From Leguminivora glycinivorella (lineage: Eukaryota; Arthropoda; Insecta; Lepidoptera; Tortricidae): a DNA stretch of 64,000 nt. Where the stretch lies: positions 17,936,456 through 18,000,455 of the forward strand of contig NC_062973.1 in NCBI RefSeq assembly GCF_023078275.1. The letters are read 5' to 3'. Below are positions 1 through 10,868 of this stretch, piece after piece; position 1 is the first letter of the stretch; every line of letters starts with the position of its first letter. A model generated the notes under the pieces. That model made no database searches and was not told the origin of the DNA. It worked only from the letters and a program-made list of their open reading frames with translations. A program made the translations under genes and the position numbers.

Positions 1-693
1 GTCGCGGCCAGAATCAGGTGCCTGGCTGCAAGCCTTACCCTCCCCCAACTCGGCACTTTCCTTGACGGCGATTCACTGCGGGTGTCCGTCGCTCTCCGCC
101 TGGGCTGCGATGTGTGTCAACCTCACATATGCATCTGCGGTTCCATGGTGGGTGCTGACGGACATCACGCGTTGAGTTGCCATCGGTGCGTCGGGAGGCA
201 TCCACGCCACCATGCTCTCAATGACCTGATCCAGAGGACACTTAGATCAGCGGGCGTTCCGTCCGTGCTTGAGCCCCCAGGCCTAAGTCGCACGGACGGC
301 AAACGACCCGATGGATTAACATTAGTGCCCTGGGAGAGAGGTCGTTACTTGATATGGGACGCCACGTGCGTAAGTACCTACGCGGCCTCCCATATCAGTC
401 GCACGGTACGCGCGGGTGGAGCGGCAGCAGAGGCTCAAGCGGCGCTAAAGCGCCAGAAGTATGCTCCTTTGGGCGGGTACATATTCGTACCGTTTGCAGT
501 GGAGACGGCGGGCTGCTGGGGTGCCGACGCAAAAGAGTTTGTGCGCGACATAGGCCGTAGATTACGGCAAAAAGGAGAGGGCCCCCGCTCTGAATCGTTT
601 TTGGTGCAAAAGTTATCCATAATCATCCAAAGGGGTAACGCCATAAGTATTATGGGTACTTTTGCGCCAGAAACGATAAGGAGCGGGGTTTAA
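1..693 (+). CDS. C-terminal part of a reverse-transcriptase element protein (5' end outside window)
   Basis: The frame is open from base 1 to the TAA at 691-693, giving 230 codons, so this is the tail of a longer protein and not a gene starting at the GTG at 82. The tail has a Cys/His cluster (residues 36-63: C36, C39, C44, C46, H55, C60, C63), then a basic R-H-P-R-H-H stretch, E91, the motif K-R-P-D-G at 101-105 and W-D-A-T at 119-122. This order (zinc-binding cluster, then spaced E, PD and D) resembles the restriction-like endonuclease tail of R2-type non-LTR elements, and I recognise the overall tail from RT-like proteins repeated in many animal genomes. The protein ends in F-L-V-Q-K-L-S followed by Q-R-G-N-A, also typical of that family. 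Clade not determined. No poly(A) tail or target duplication is visible downstream. Confidence 0.7.
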   Translation, partial: VAARIRCLAASLTLPQLGTFLDGDSLRVSVALRLGCDVCQPHICICGSMVGADGHHALSCHRCVGRHPRHHALNDLIQRTLRSAGVPSVLEPPGLSRTDGKRPDGLTLVPWERGRYLIWDATCVSTYAASHISRTVRAGGAAAEAQAALKRQKYAPLGGYIFVPFAVETAGCWGADAKEFVRDIGRRLRQKGEGPRSESFLVQKLSIIIQRGNAISIMGTFAPETIRSGV

Positions 694-1284
694 TAGTTAG
701 TTTATTTGTAAATATTTATTTTAAGTTACCTTTTATTAAAACATTTTTTTTTAATACTTAAGTATATAGAGCTCTTTCATTTCATATGTAACACAATATA
801 GTTCATAAAACTTTATAAGGTTTTGTATAAACACTAAATAAATCGCATTACAAATCCGTCCTAAAAAAAACACGTTTCGTTTTTTTGAGTTACCAAAACG
901 ACAATAAAAATGTAAATGGCCTAGAAAAAGGTCAGATTTTTATTCAGTGAGGGTGCGAACCGAAAGGTGGGAAAAAATAATACCCAAAGCAAACCTATGT
1001 GAATTTTATGACTGTGTACTTAAGGCCTTACCTGCCATGAATGGCAACGAGCGTGAATTGTAGAGGTTTAGTAGAATCGTAAATGTTAGTGGCGTCAGCG
1101 AATTGTGTAGAGAGCGATGATGCTCAGGTGCGCTGGAATTGGGTTGACTACATGTCCTTTGTGTAAAATAAAATATAAACCAGATAAAATTTTACCTTCT
1201 AGCTTCATATTGTTTCTGTTGATGAATATGAAATGTGAAATAATCCTGATGAATAATGTTACTTTATTTTGTTAATGTCCTTAA
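694..1284. other. AT-rich spacer with a small repeat fragment
   Basis: No gene seen. Around 770-835 the text CTCTTTCATTT followed by a run ending ACACAATATAGTT matches the interior of the dispersed repeat at 15055-15982 (near 15709), so a degraded piece of that family is probably present. Confidence 0.4.
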
Positions 1285-1509
1285 TTATATGTAGGTCGAA
1301 ACGCTCGCAGACGTTTCTGCATAATAAAAAAAACGTCGCACCTCTACAGAAGAACGATAAGGAGAGCTTACGAACCGCAAGCTATTGTGACGTTAGCTAC
1401 CCCAGGTCCCAAGTTTGACGTTGTTGATTCTATTATCGCTGCAACCACAAAACAAGTAGCTCCGGTAATTAACTCCAATAATCTAAGACCGCTCGATGAC
1501 GATATCTAA
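1285..1509 (+). pseudogene. Unrecognised coding remnant, basic N-terminal part
   Basis: Open frame of 74 codons without an ATG, bounded upstream by a stop at 1282-1284 and ending in TAA at 1507-1509. The N-terminal half is very basic (R-N-A-R-R-R, then K-K, R-R-T-I-R-R); the C-terminal half has balanced, protein-like composition and ends L-R-P-L-D-D-D-I. It begins close to a possible splice acceptor (TATATGTAG, 1286-1294). It runs tail-to-tail with the minus-strand frame at 1483-1800 and overlaps it by 27 bases. I do not recognise the family. A basic DNA-binding segment is only an inference from composition. It could be a degraded virus-like or transposon gene or a host exon. Confidence 0.3.
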
Positions 1510-1800
1510 GCTAATTGGTTCACCGCGCACAATATGGATTTCGGAAATCAAAGTTTGCAACAACCTAATACACACTCTATGTCGTTCCGTTAAATCTGAA
1601 GACAGTTTAACGTAAACTGTTCCAGATATCAAAGCTTTCACGTCTATTCCATTACGTATACGTTGTTGAAATAACGTAATTCTGTAGTCCTGTCCTACAA
1701 CCAACAAATCCATTATGGAAAATACATAATTGATCATCCATATGCCTTCTAATGATTCAATGGCCGGTGATAAAGCTGGGATTACTTCGTTGTTGTATTG
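1483..1800 (-). pseudogene. Unrecognised coding remnant, convergent with the preceding frame
   Basis: Minus-strand frame open for about 105 codons, from a stop upstream of position 1800 to the stop at 1483-1485. An ATG lies at 1735-1737 (84 codons from there), but the 21 codons before it are equally protein-like (P-A-L-S-P-A-I-E-S-L-E-G-I-W), which suggests the true start is farther upstream and lost. The protein mixes hydrophobic and charged residues and is not low complexity, unlike most chance frames nearby. No catalytic motif, signal peptide or clear membrane segment is seen. Its tail-to-tail overlap with the plus-strand frame at 1285-1509 resembles compact viral or large-transposon gene layout, but that is inference only. 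Confidence 0.35.
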
Positions 1801-2273
1801 TCATTGGCGATTTAATTTTTTGCGTAACATATCATATAAGAATATTTAAAAAATACTATACCTAAGTCTACCATTCAGCTGAGGATGTTAATAGACCTAA
1901 TGTACCTTTGTAACACACAAAAGAATAAAAGTATGGATAATATTCTAAAAACTGTTTACTTTAATGGCATTCACTGGTGTTTAAGACGATACGATACGGG
2001 TCAATTCTCCATACAAACGCTCTCGACTATTTCCTCCCTGGTTTTTGAAGATAAAGCAATGATTTTTTCAACACAGATTGTGTGTCGGACTGTGTCGGAC
2101 CGTTTTAATTTTTTTGCTATTTTTATTTTAAAAGACGCTAGAGCCAATCAAAAATTTCTAAAAACGGCCTTTTTCAATATGGCTCAAAAAAGGTGTGATA
2201 CTCAAGATCGGCAACAATTAGCCAAAAAATTTAAACGGTCCGTTATTCAGATTCTCAAATTTCGTTCCGTTTA
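1801..2273. other. AT-rich spacer
   Basis: A 129-codon plus-strand frame (1885-2274) crosses this stretch, but it is Phe/Lys/Ile-rich from AT bias, contains a short tandem TGTGTCGGAC duplication (2079-2102) and matches nothing I know. I do not call a gene. Confidence 0.4.
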
Positions 2274-2470
2274 AATAAGTTTTGAAGGAGGAAACAGTCG
2301 AAAGCAGAACCTCGATTTTAAAGATATTTTTCGCAATATCTTTTAACTGAGTTGTTCTTAATGGACATTTTTTTTTCGATAAATCTAGTTAATAACACTA
2401 GTAAATTTAACTTAAATTCCCAAATTGAAAGGGGGTCTCCTTTCCATTTTAGCATTTTCGCTCCCATAGC
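2274..2470 (+). repeat. Dispersed repeat, copy 1 (partner at 30146-30360)
   Basis: About 190 bases beginning AAGTTTTGAAGGAGGAAA and ending in a TCCATTTTAGCATTTTCGCT stretch align in the same orientation with 30146-30360. This copy has a G5 run where the partner has G18. Class unknown. Confidence 0.6.
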
Positions 2471-3743
2471 GTCTTAATGGTCAGCATTTGAGATAATTTA
2501 AAATGTAGTTATTACAACTTTTTTTGCGTTTTTTGTCTGCCCAACTGAGGCACAAAGGCCAGAGGTGTATTTTTTTTAATAGTCCTCTAATTAAATTTTC
2601 GTTTAGTTTAGTGTACTTATCTATTTTAATGTTTGTAAATAGTTAGTTTCATAGTAGGTACCTAGGTAGGTAGGTACCTAATCATCTGATAAGATTGTAC
2701 CGAATCTTAATAAATACTCGTATCTATATATTTTATTCAAACGGAGAAATTTAAAATCGTTCTTAATTTGACGTGGGAGGAACAGCAACCTTTTTGTTTC
2801 CAACTTATTATCCATGTAGGCTTCGGAGTTCGGCTGATGTAGCATTTTCACAATTCACATAACTCTTAAATGGAATTTTCCACGTCAAACTTATTTATCG
2901 GAAAAGCGCAAGTTTTTTGGTCAGCCGGTAAATATGCAAAGAATTGAGCATGAAGTCTGTCTGATTGTTTTCTATACGGCGGACTTATGGGAATTCAGTC
3001 CAGTTGCAGTTGAATTGCCGTCCGTCTGTGTTTATTTAGTCATCTGTAAAAAACGGGGTGAATTGTATAATTAAGTATATGTTGTAATTTTAAGCAACTT
3101 TTTCTGGAGGCTCAAGCCAAAATCGCCGAAAAAAATGACGGCTTCATATATGTGTATTGGCAAACTGACCTTGATTTTTCTATGGGAGAGTAATTTTTAC
3201 TATTAATTGTAATAAAATTGCAGGAGAGTTCATATAAACCCTGCATTTGAGTATGAATTACTCATTGAAATAAAATAAATGAAATAAAACACCGTTTTTC
3301 TTATTTTTGCCAAAAAACAGATCATAATCATAACAAAAAGCTTCTACGAAAAACATATAAAGTATCTCTTGGACCCCAGTTTAAGGTATTGCAAACAATT
3401 TTCTAGATTTTCGTTTACATTATAAGTATGTATGTATACGAGTACCTATAATTTTTGAAACATAAGAAAATAAGCCCTGTAATAAAGTTATTGCAAAACT
3501 TTCCATAGGCACTTCCGTAAAACTATCCTATAGAAATTCTGTGACTGAGTGATTTGGTAGAGCAGACGAGTGCCCTGTTAAAAGTTCTCGACTTGAACTC
3601 AAGAGGTAACAATAGAAAACTTAACAATTATCTTCCCTAGACTCCACTGATGTTCCTATTGAAAGGTTAATTGTAGCTTCTGGAAGTTAATTACGAGGAC
3701 TTTGCGCACAGACACCACATTCATAAACAACTTTTCACTACCA
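2471..3743. other. AT-rich spacer, no gene seen
   Basis: No coding frame or element end that I can support. A small palindromic TACCTAGGTAGGTAGGTACC stretch lies near 2658-2681. Confidence 0.4.
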
Positions 3744-3940
3744 GGGGCCCGTTTCTCGAAAGGTACAAGCCTTGTATTACAAGTGCGCGAAGTGTCAAAT
3801 CGTATGGGTTGTCATGGAAACACACTTCGAGAAAGGTACAAGCCTTATATTACAATTAGTGTGTTTCCATGACAACCCATACGATTTGACACTTCGCGCA
3901 CTTGTAATACAAGGCTTGTACCTTTCGAGAAACGGGCCCC
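3744..3940. mobile_element. Fold-back (long inverted repeat) element
   Basis: Arms 3744-3825 and 3859-3940 are perfect reverse complements over 82 bases, separated by a 33-base loop. The outer ends are GGGGCCC...GGGCCCC. The loop itself repeats an arm segment in direct orientation (CGAGAAAGGTACAAGCCTT compared with TCGAAAGGTACAAGCCTT). No transposase and no clear target duplication. Frames crossing it in both strands are consequences of the palindrome. Confidence 0.85.
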
Positions 3941-4129
3941 AGAAGACTTCAATATGAATAAAGCCGTCTCGTTCAAACAAATGCGGCTGTCCTCAAGATT
4001 AAGAGAGTGCACAAAACGAATACGTTTACAATATAATTTAGAACAAGAAATGTGCATTCGAGAATAAAGTTTCGGACTAAACAAAAGACTCAGCTTGTGT
4101 TCAAGACCACTGAAACTTCTCAGATAATA
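3941..4129. other. Spacer, nothing recognised
   Basis: AT-rich sequence between the fold-back element and the mini-Helitron; no supported feature. Confidence 0.4.
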
Positions 4130-4306
4130 CTAGCCTTTTCCCGCGGCTTCGCTCGCGTTAGAAAGAGGCAAAAAATAGCATATGTCACTCTCCATCCCTT
4201 CAACTATCTCCGCTTAAAAAATCACGTCAATTCGTCACTCCGTTTTGCCGTGAAAGACGGACAAACAAACAGACACACACAGTTTCCCATTTATAACATT
4301 AGTGGT
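4130..4306 (-). mobile_element. Short non-autonomous Helitron-like element
   Basis: Read on the minus strand, the element ends with a GC hairpin (CGCGAGCGAAGCCGCGGG) followed by AAAAGG and CTAG, the stem-loop plus CTRR end expected of Helitrons. Its start near 4306 has ACTAATGTTATAAATGGGAA, close to the 5' end seen in many lepidopteran Helitrons. About 180 bases, no Rep/helicase. A frame across it (4052-4324) is not a gene. Confidence 0.6.
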
Positions 4307-5199
4307 ACATGGATACATGGTTGAATGGATCTCATGAAATAAATTAGTTCCTGATTAGCCTGATTTTGTTTTCCTAGAATTTAGGTTCATTGGATACATG
4401 TTTCATTCGGTGAAATGGCAAATTGGCGAATCGGGAATTATTATACTTCACCGTTTTTTTTTATTTCCGTTAAATTCAACACACCATGCACCATAAATAA
4501 GCTACTTAGCTTACCAGTTTGTAGTATCAAAGTAGTATAAGGTAGGTAGTAGTGTAAGGTACATTATTCTGTATCAAAAAACAGACCTTTTTTTTCATAC
4601 AGGATAATTGAATGAATAGGTATAAGTGTGATCTGACATGAGATTCAATAGGCTTGGCCAAGGATGATTTATAAATAGGATTGACAATCTTCATACTAAG
4701 AATCGTACTTCAATTTTTAGCGCCACCTATTAAATATTATCATAAAATCATAACTACACTGATGGTGCCTACAATTTTTTTTTTCAACATGTGTATTAAC
4801 GTGATATAATGATATTAAAATAAAGAAATGTGTCATTTGTTCTTATAAAAAATAAAAACACGCTAATATGATTTTTGCCACTTCCAGGGTGTGAAACAGT
4901 GGCATCTATTTTATCCCTAAAAGGCCCATACATTTTAGGGGTAGACCTTTTTGTATGGGCTTTGTCAGTCCCGGTATATATCGACCTTGGCTTTTGCAAA
5001 TTGACTGATTGATTGATTTTGGGAATTCCTAACTCGTGAGAACCTTAAGAATAGAATAAAACTTAATGTCAAGTATCTGGCGGCATATGTCAAATAGTTA
5101 TCTTTTTTTTTTTTAATAATAGGAGTTAAATACCAGTATATCAGAAAAAAATATTATAATTGATAGGTGAGAAATTCAAAGGTGTGTGTATACTCGTAC
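4307..5199. other. AT-rich spacer, no gene seen
   Basis: No coding frame, SINE box or inverted-repeat end that I can support in this stretch. Confidence 0.4.
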
Positions 5200-5312
5200 T
5201 ATTATGTAACGTCCCCAATCCCCCATGGGCTAATGTGGGTAACAGTACCCTGAGCTTTCTAAGGCCTGTGCCTAGCAGTGGGGCGTATACATACTGAAAA
5301 ATTATTATTAGT
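5200..5312 (+). mobile_element. LINE (RTE-type) 3' end fragment
   Basis: Contains GGCCTGTGCCTAGCAGTGGG followed by a GTATACATACTG and an ATTATTATT tail. The GGCCTATGCCCAGCAGTGGG-like block near the 3' end is widespread in lepidopteran RTE-type LINE tails (recalled, not searched). No coding part is left. Confidence 0.5.
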
Positions 5313-5524
5313 TTTGCATAAACCCCCGTCATGAGGTTGTGCCCCATAGGTAGAAGAAACTTTGACAAATTCGATTTGTTATGAACCCGTTAATTTGAAA
5401 CACCGCGCGTGACGGGGGTCGAGACAGTTCCCCGATATGTAATTAGGGTTATGAAGATTCATCCGCCAAGGGATTATGGATTATACTTATGACTTACTAT
5501 GTAACTATGTATTTTGACGCAAAT

Positions 5525-5801
5525 TATCACCACACCAACTGGAAAAAGCTATCTTAATAGTTCAAAAACTTATGAGGAGGTTGCATTGCATTTTATCCAC
5601 AAGAGTACAAAGTAATTTCATCGTGGCTGGTAGAATTGACCATTAAGTGATGATTTTGAATTATAATAAATGTTTAATAAATTGACGATGTCCTATCAAG
5701 TAATTTTTTTATGAACTTGCTTTGCACTCTTGTGGATAAAATGCAAACTTCTCATCCGTTTTTAAAGAATGAAGTGAGCCTTTACCAGTTGGTGTGATGA
5801 A
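5525..5801. mobile_element. MITE with imperfect long terminal inverted repeats
   Basis: Left end TATCACCACACCAACTGG pairs with right end CCAGTTGGTGTGATGA. The arms continue inward (TGCATTTTATCCACAAGAGT at about 5588 against ACTCTTGTGGATAAAATGCA at about 5726). No coding content. Confidence 0.65.
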
Positions 5802-5979
5802 AAAATATTTTCCTTTATAGGTACATCTACCCCCACCATTTTCGTCTCATGTAATCAAGAGGTCATACTGAATGCATCGATACTATAGTTGTACCCATAA
5901 TCGAGACAACATGCACGGAAATTGATTTCTAGAAGATTTGTACATTTTGTACCAACACAATAGTTATTTGTTATACAAG

Positions 5980-6396
5980 GGGGCAAAGTTGTATTTTAAC
6001 GCCGAGTGTGGAATTGAAAAACGAGCAAGTGAAAGGATTCTATAGTTGAACCACGAGCGAAGCGAGTGGTTCGAAAATAGAATCCTGAACTTGCGAGTTT
6101 TTTAACACACGAGAAGTAAAATACATTTGCACCCGAGTGTAACACAAAACTTTTCCCCTCACTACAGCGAGGAAACTACAACGCAAAAATGCGTTTTTCA
6201 CTGCTTCCAGTAGTTCCACAGGTGGTAAATAATCTTTATTACCAGATTCACCTACTTGTATCAATTTTAAAGCAGTTAATTTGATTATATTCAAGGTCAA
6301 ATTACTTTACCCACTAGTGGATAAAATGCGTTTTTACCCGCTGGTATTAAAGGACAAAACAAGTGTTTCCGAGCTAGTGAGGGGAAAACAAACATA
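5980..6396. mobile_element. Composite inverted-repeat element
   Basis: An inner hairpin of roughly 70-base arms (5980-6057 against 6065-6134; for example GATTCTATAGTTGAACCAC opposite GTGGTTCGAAAATAGAATC) is followed by a second inverted pair: ACTTTTCCCCTCACTA near 6150 against TAGTGAGGGGAAAA near 6380. A 86-codon minus frame through it is not supported as a gene. Confidence 0.55.
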
Positions 6397-7142
6397 ATTT
6401 ATGGTATTGCCACCGTATAAAGTAAACCGAATAGAGAAGGGTTTTATTCCAGTACAGCTTAATTACCTACAAATACATATAATATATTGCAAATAATGCT
6501 CGTATTATATTTCTGTGTAAATATTTGCCTTCAGAACGGCAGTTAGAAATTATTTACGTGAATTGGAGGCTTTTTGGCTTAATTCCTAATTACGCCATAC
6601 GTCATTTGCAGAGTCAAAATATCCAACGCGGCCCAGTGCTGCAAAGCTCATAATGAACAAATATACATATTATGACACATTTAGTGAGTAAAGTTATATA
6701 GAACTTTTATTACTAAACAGAAATATAAGAGAAACATTTGTGAACTCTTTATGATATAATCTCTCATAAACAAAAGGTGTCAGTTGACTATCGATTCGCT
6801 GGACGGCAATTATGACGTCATAATAATAGTAATCGTATAGCTGTGATATCATAAGTTGTTCGTACATTTTTAGTACCATTTTATTTGCATTCAACCCCTT
6901 GATTGCCAGGAGTGGCAAGTAAACTTTCAAGTTTAATGTGTAAAATTAGGAAATACGAGCGTGAGTTCATGTATGTATTTATATGTGTATTTCAGTAGTC
7001 ATCACGACACGTTGTTGTATTATCTTTAGGAAATTTCCTCTACATATCGAGAAACCTCAGCCATCACTTTACGATCCACCTGTCGGTTAGAAATAGAGAT
7101 AAACGTTGTTAGAATCCGAACGTTTCCCGTAGGTAATATCCA
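6397..7142. other. AT-rich spacer, no gene seen
   Basis: No supported feature; short frames here have AT-driven composition. Confidence 0.4.
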
Positions 7143-7545
7143 AGACATAAATAACTCCGTATAGACAGATAAAGTCTAAGAAAAAATACCTCAGTACCAT
7201 ACAGAAAAAGGTACGGTGGCCTAGATGGCATTACAGCTTTGGGGTACGCTAAGCTAGATGGCGCTAATATTAATATTTGACATTTTAACACATATATATT
7301 TTGCCTAAAGGTTGACTGGTAGAGAATGCCTTATGGCATTAAGTTCGCCTATTGTACATTGTGTTTCTGTGTTCAATTAAGATTAAATAAATAAATACCG
7401 AGCTAAGAATATGGACCAAATTGTCAAAAGTGAGGTTCAAAAGTTTTAAGCCTGTGTCAAGAGATGGCAGTCTATGCACTGTGATTACACATTTTACTTC
7501 GACAGTAACCTCTATAATACTCGATCTTCTCTGGTAATATCATGA
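7143..7545 (+). repeat. Dispersed repeat, copy 1 (partner at 18053-19095), split by an insertion
   Basis: Shares TAACTCCGTATAGACAG, TAGATGGCGCTAATATTAAT and GAGATGGCAGTCTATG blocks with 18053-19095. The two halves of the repeat flank an insertion at about 7298-7398 that is absent from the partner. Confidence 0.7.
7298..7398 (+). mobile_element. LINE/SINE 3' tail inserted in the 7143-7545 repeat
   Basis: Contains AGGTTGACTGGTAGAGAATG, TTCGCCTATTGTACATTG and ends in an AATAAATAAATA tail. The same module occurs at 36487-36605 and, reversed, at 59030-59170. The partner repeat at 18.95 kb shows the undisrupted site. Confidence 0.65.
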
Positions 7546-7976
7546 CCAAAAAAAGTTTTATTGAAAGAAATAGTCATGCTATTTGACTGTTACCAGATGG
7601 AACATTAAGTACTTAAGCATGAGATCAACACACTGTAGTTACTGTTACTGTGAAGAACTTAAACAAAAAAGTTGTTTTGAAAATGTTCTTGTTTCAGAAG
7701 AATTAAAATAGGTAGTATTCATGTTTCTTCTTATTCATCTCCGGCTTCGAGGAAGCACTTCAAAAGTCGGCAATATTTGTTTCAGGCTAGTAAATAATAC
7801 CCAAAGTAAGTGTTTATGGTCTCATCAAAAATAAATACAAACGCTATTGACAGAATTTAAATCAGTGTTTTGGAAAAATCCTGTTAAGAAATTTATACAC
7901 GTAGAAAAAATCAACATTCAACTTCTTTAACTAGCTGGACTCATCTATTTTTGAAAAGATTATTAAGTAGGTATAT
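7546..7976. other. Spacer, no gene seen
   Basis: No supported feature. Confidence 0.35.
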
Positions 7977-8137
7977 TGTAACGGACCACACAGTCCTCGG
8001 TTCAAATCAAAGGAGATATTTATTAAAACACCCTTACTTAGGTGTAATTATAGTAAACAAATTTAATAACTTATATTAGAAGTAAACGTCTAATAGTATG
8101 AAAAAATAATAATTATTCCCGGAATTCAAACGTACAT

Positions 8138-8320
8138 AATTTACAAAGATCAACATTTCTAAAACTGTTGCAAAAAGCGTTATTATCGAGGAAAGCAGTA
8201 AATCGGGATAAAAATATTAAAGTTAGCGTAATTTACAAAATCAAACATTCTTTAAACTATTGCCGTAAGCGTTGTTATCGAGGAAAGCGGTCAGCCTTGG
8301 CGAAAATATTAAAGATGGCG
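8138..8320 (+). repeat. Direct tandem duplication, two 91-92-base units
   Basis: Units 8138-8228 and 8229-8320 both start TAATTTACAAA and end with ATTAAAG(T/A)T(A/G)GCG, sharing a TATCGAGGAAAGC core. They lie just upstream of the core promoter at 8402-8439, where enhancer-type duplications are common in LTRs. Confidence 0.65.
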
Positions 8321-8401
8321 TCCCTAACTATTGATTTATTGAGAGGAATAGAAGAAAGGGAAACTTTGGACGAAAGATGCGTAACGCATGCGCGGATAGG
8401 A

Positions 8402-8439
8402 TATAAAAGGCCGAGCAAAATGGGAGAGGGGATCAGTAT
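8402..8439 (+). promoter_or_regulatory. Arthropod-type core promoter (TATA plus initiator)
   Basis: TATAAAA at 8402-8408 is followed by the arthropod initiator TCAGT at 8433-8437, with the initiator A 33 bases after the first T of the TATA box. A sequence starting TGTAACGGACCACACAG at 7977 upstream looks like an LTR 5' end, so the promoter may belong to a solo or partial LTR, but I could not fix the 3' end. Confidence 0.5.
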
Positions 8440-10740
8440 TAGTTGTACGACGTTGGTAAGAGGAAGTCTGTTGGTGTGATCCTGATTGAAGCATTTAAAT
8501 AGAAATAATTAGAGTGAGAAGGAGTTTGAGTTTATATTGGTAAAGTATAGTGAAGGAGTGCAAGTAAGTGATAAAATTTAATTATTTAATTGTGTGTTAA
8601 AATTGATTATGGTACTTATTCATTTCATATAAACGGGATATTCATGAATGTTATATTTATGTGGTGATTATTTAAAGTTGTTCAAATTTCAATTTATTTA
8701 TTGCATACAATTAACACTAACGGTTAATTTGGAATATTATTAATTAAAATTAGGATCTGAGTATTTCTAATATGACTACTACATGTAACAAAATAGATAC
8801 ATAAAATATTACACATATTTACTTTATGTACATACACATTCTATTAGCTAGAATCTCTTTGGGTGATTAGAAGGATTTCCCCACTATTATCTCATCCCTA
8901 AGTAAGATAATTTTGCTATTTCAATGAAAGTAGGATTAATAACTTTATTTATTGTTCATAACATGTAAACTTTATTAGAGTTAAAGGATAACTTGTGGGT
9001 ATTAATACTAATACTAAATACTAGGGAGGCATAGGACATCTATGGATGTTAGGATCCTGTCGCTATCAAGGAGAATCATTGATTCAAAAATAGGATTGTT
9101 CACAAAAGTTGAATTATTGACACTGGCCTCGGGATTGGCAGACTTTGGAATCATCATTCCATTTTCATAATATGGTTAACGATAACGTTGTCTGGGAAAT
9201 CAAACAATTCTAGCATTGACTAGTGTAACACGATGTCAAGCAATAGACAACTATACTTGGAACGTGGGATATTGCACGCATATAGAATTTATACTTTGGG
9301 ATCTTGGACAACTTTCGATGGCTAAGGCCGAACCAAACTATATATATGGGATGGCGTGTGAGTCTAGGGATTTGTCATTCAAAAGGCTAGTTCAATGAAG
9401 TATTTGTCTTAGTATCAAAAGAAGGTCAATGAATAGGCCCAATAATGGATATCAAAATAGATAATATTCTGTTTCCTAGATAGACCAGGAATAGGTAGAG
9501 CAGCTTTCATCCTGACGGAAGAGAATTTGGTTGCAGAAACATCCCAAAACATATAAAATTATACCGGGATTAAAGGGTCATTGACTAATTATTTGATATC
9601 TACTACTATGGTAGTACATTTTTAAGTAGTGCAAAGACACTTTACATCAGTTTACTTTTGTTCTAAGGAACCCATTTTGTTCAATGTTTGGTAAAACATA
9701 AATTGAACCGGCAACCTGATTTGTCCATATGCTCGAGCGAGGTCTTTATAATAGGCTATATTATATTATACACCTATTATTCCTACGTATAAGGGACTCG
9801 TGGGTCGGAAGCAATTAACCCCATTTTAAATAATGTCTTGTATATATTTTTAATATATTTCCTGAATTTATATACCTTACACAATTTTACCTACCTCACA
9901 CACTCTTATCTCAACACACTAAATTATTTCACAAATGTCGTTCACTCTGGTTATTATACCTCAAGGGAATATGTTACTGCCTTAGTTTTATCAAATTAAA
10001 TTTAACCCTAATAGCAAGTTCCTAAAGGTAAAAAGAATCTGGATTACTACTCACAACTACGGGGTCCTACCACTTACTAGACGATCACAGTATTTGTTTT
10101 AATGGCCAATTTTTAATAGTGTATTGTTTTAATTAGGGCTAACAATTTGGACTTAAGTTAGGTAATAAAGGGTGAATTAATTAAGGGGTAGCGGGGTATT
10201 ATCAAATGAATGATATCATTTCAATGAATGATATGATTTCATTTCATTACCAGATATTGCAAATTTATACTAACGAAAACACGGAAGTTTGTTTTATACA
10301 CACATTTTCTAGGAAAATGATCAATTAAGGTTCATTTATTACTGTTATTAATCCTAAAAAACTATTCGCTAAATTCGGATATACATACATAGGCTTTTAA
10401 CGCGACTATGCGGTACCGAAATTGCAAGAAAATTTACAAAGTCTGGTTCATTCAACACGTAGTTTTAAAACAAGAACGGAAATCCATTTGTATTGGAAGG
10501 CGAAATTCAAATGCTAAAATCCCAGCTGCACCGATATTCTTTGACGCTTGTCACAGGTGGGACATGGCTATTTTACAAAAAATCACCCGTATCTGGATGA
10601 AGTTACGATAGAATAAATAAACAAAGAAAACTCTGCCAGGTACAGCGTGCTTTCAGTGGCGGGTGTCAAACGAATCAGGATGTAAGTTAGTAGCGGAATC
10701 ACGAAATAGTTAGATCTTAAGCTGGTCAAATGTTATACAG
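8440..10740. other. AT-rich spacer of about 2.3 kb
   Basis: No coding sequence, inverted-repeat element or SINE box that I can support. A tandem ATGAATGATAT(G/C)ATTTCA-like stretch occurs near 10206-10245. The 60- and 67-codon frames here lack any recognisable features. Confidence 0.4.
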
Positions 10741-10868
10741 TTTTTTTGCGTTAAACAATTCAACTTACTGTGTTGTCGACACTGCTTTTAATCGTAAAGT
10801 CTAGATGCTCAACTTTCGTCAATTTTGACACAGTCATATCTGATCTGATCCATTTTGATTCTAGAACT

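Noticed and set aside
1885..2274. 129-codon plus-strand ORF as a gene
   Set aside because: AT-driven composition, internal short tandem duplication, overlap with a dispersed repeat, and no recognisable motif.
3772..4084. ORFs of 61-79 codons on both strands
   Set aside because: They cross the perfect palindrome, so they mirror each other; not genes.
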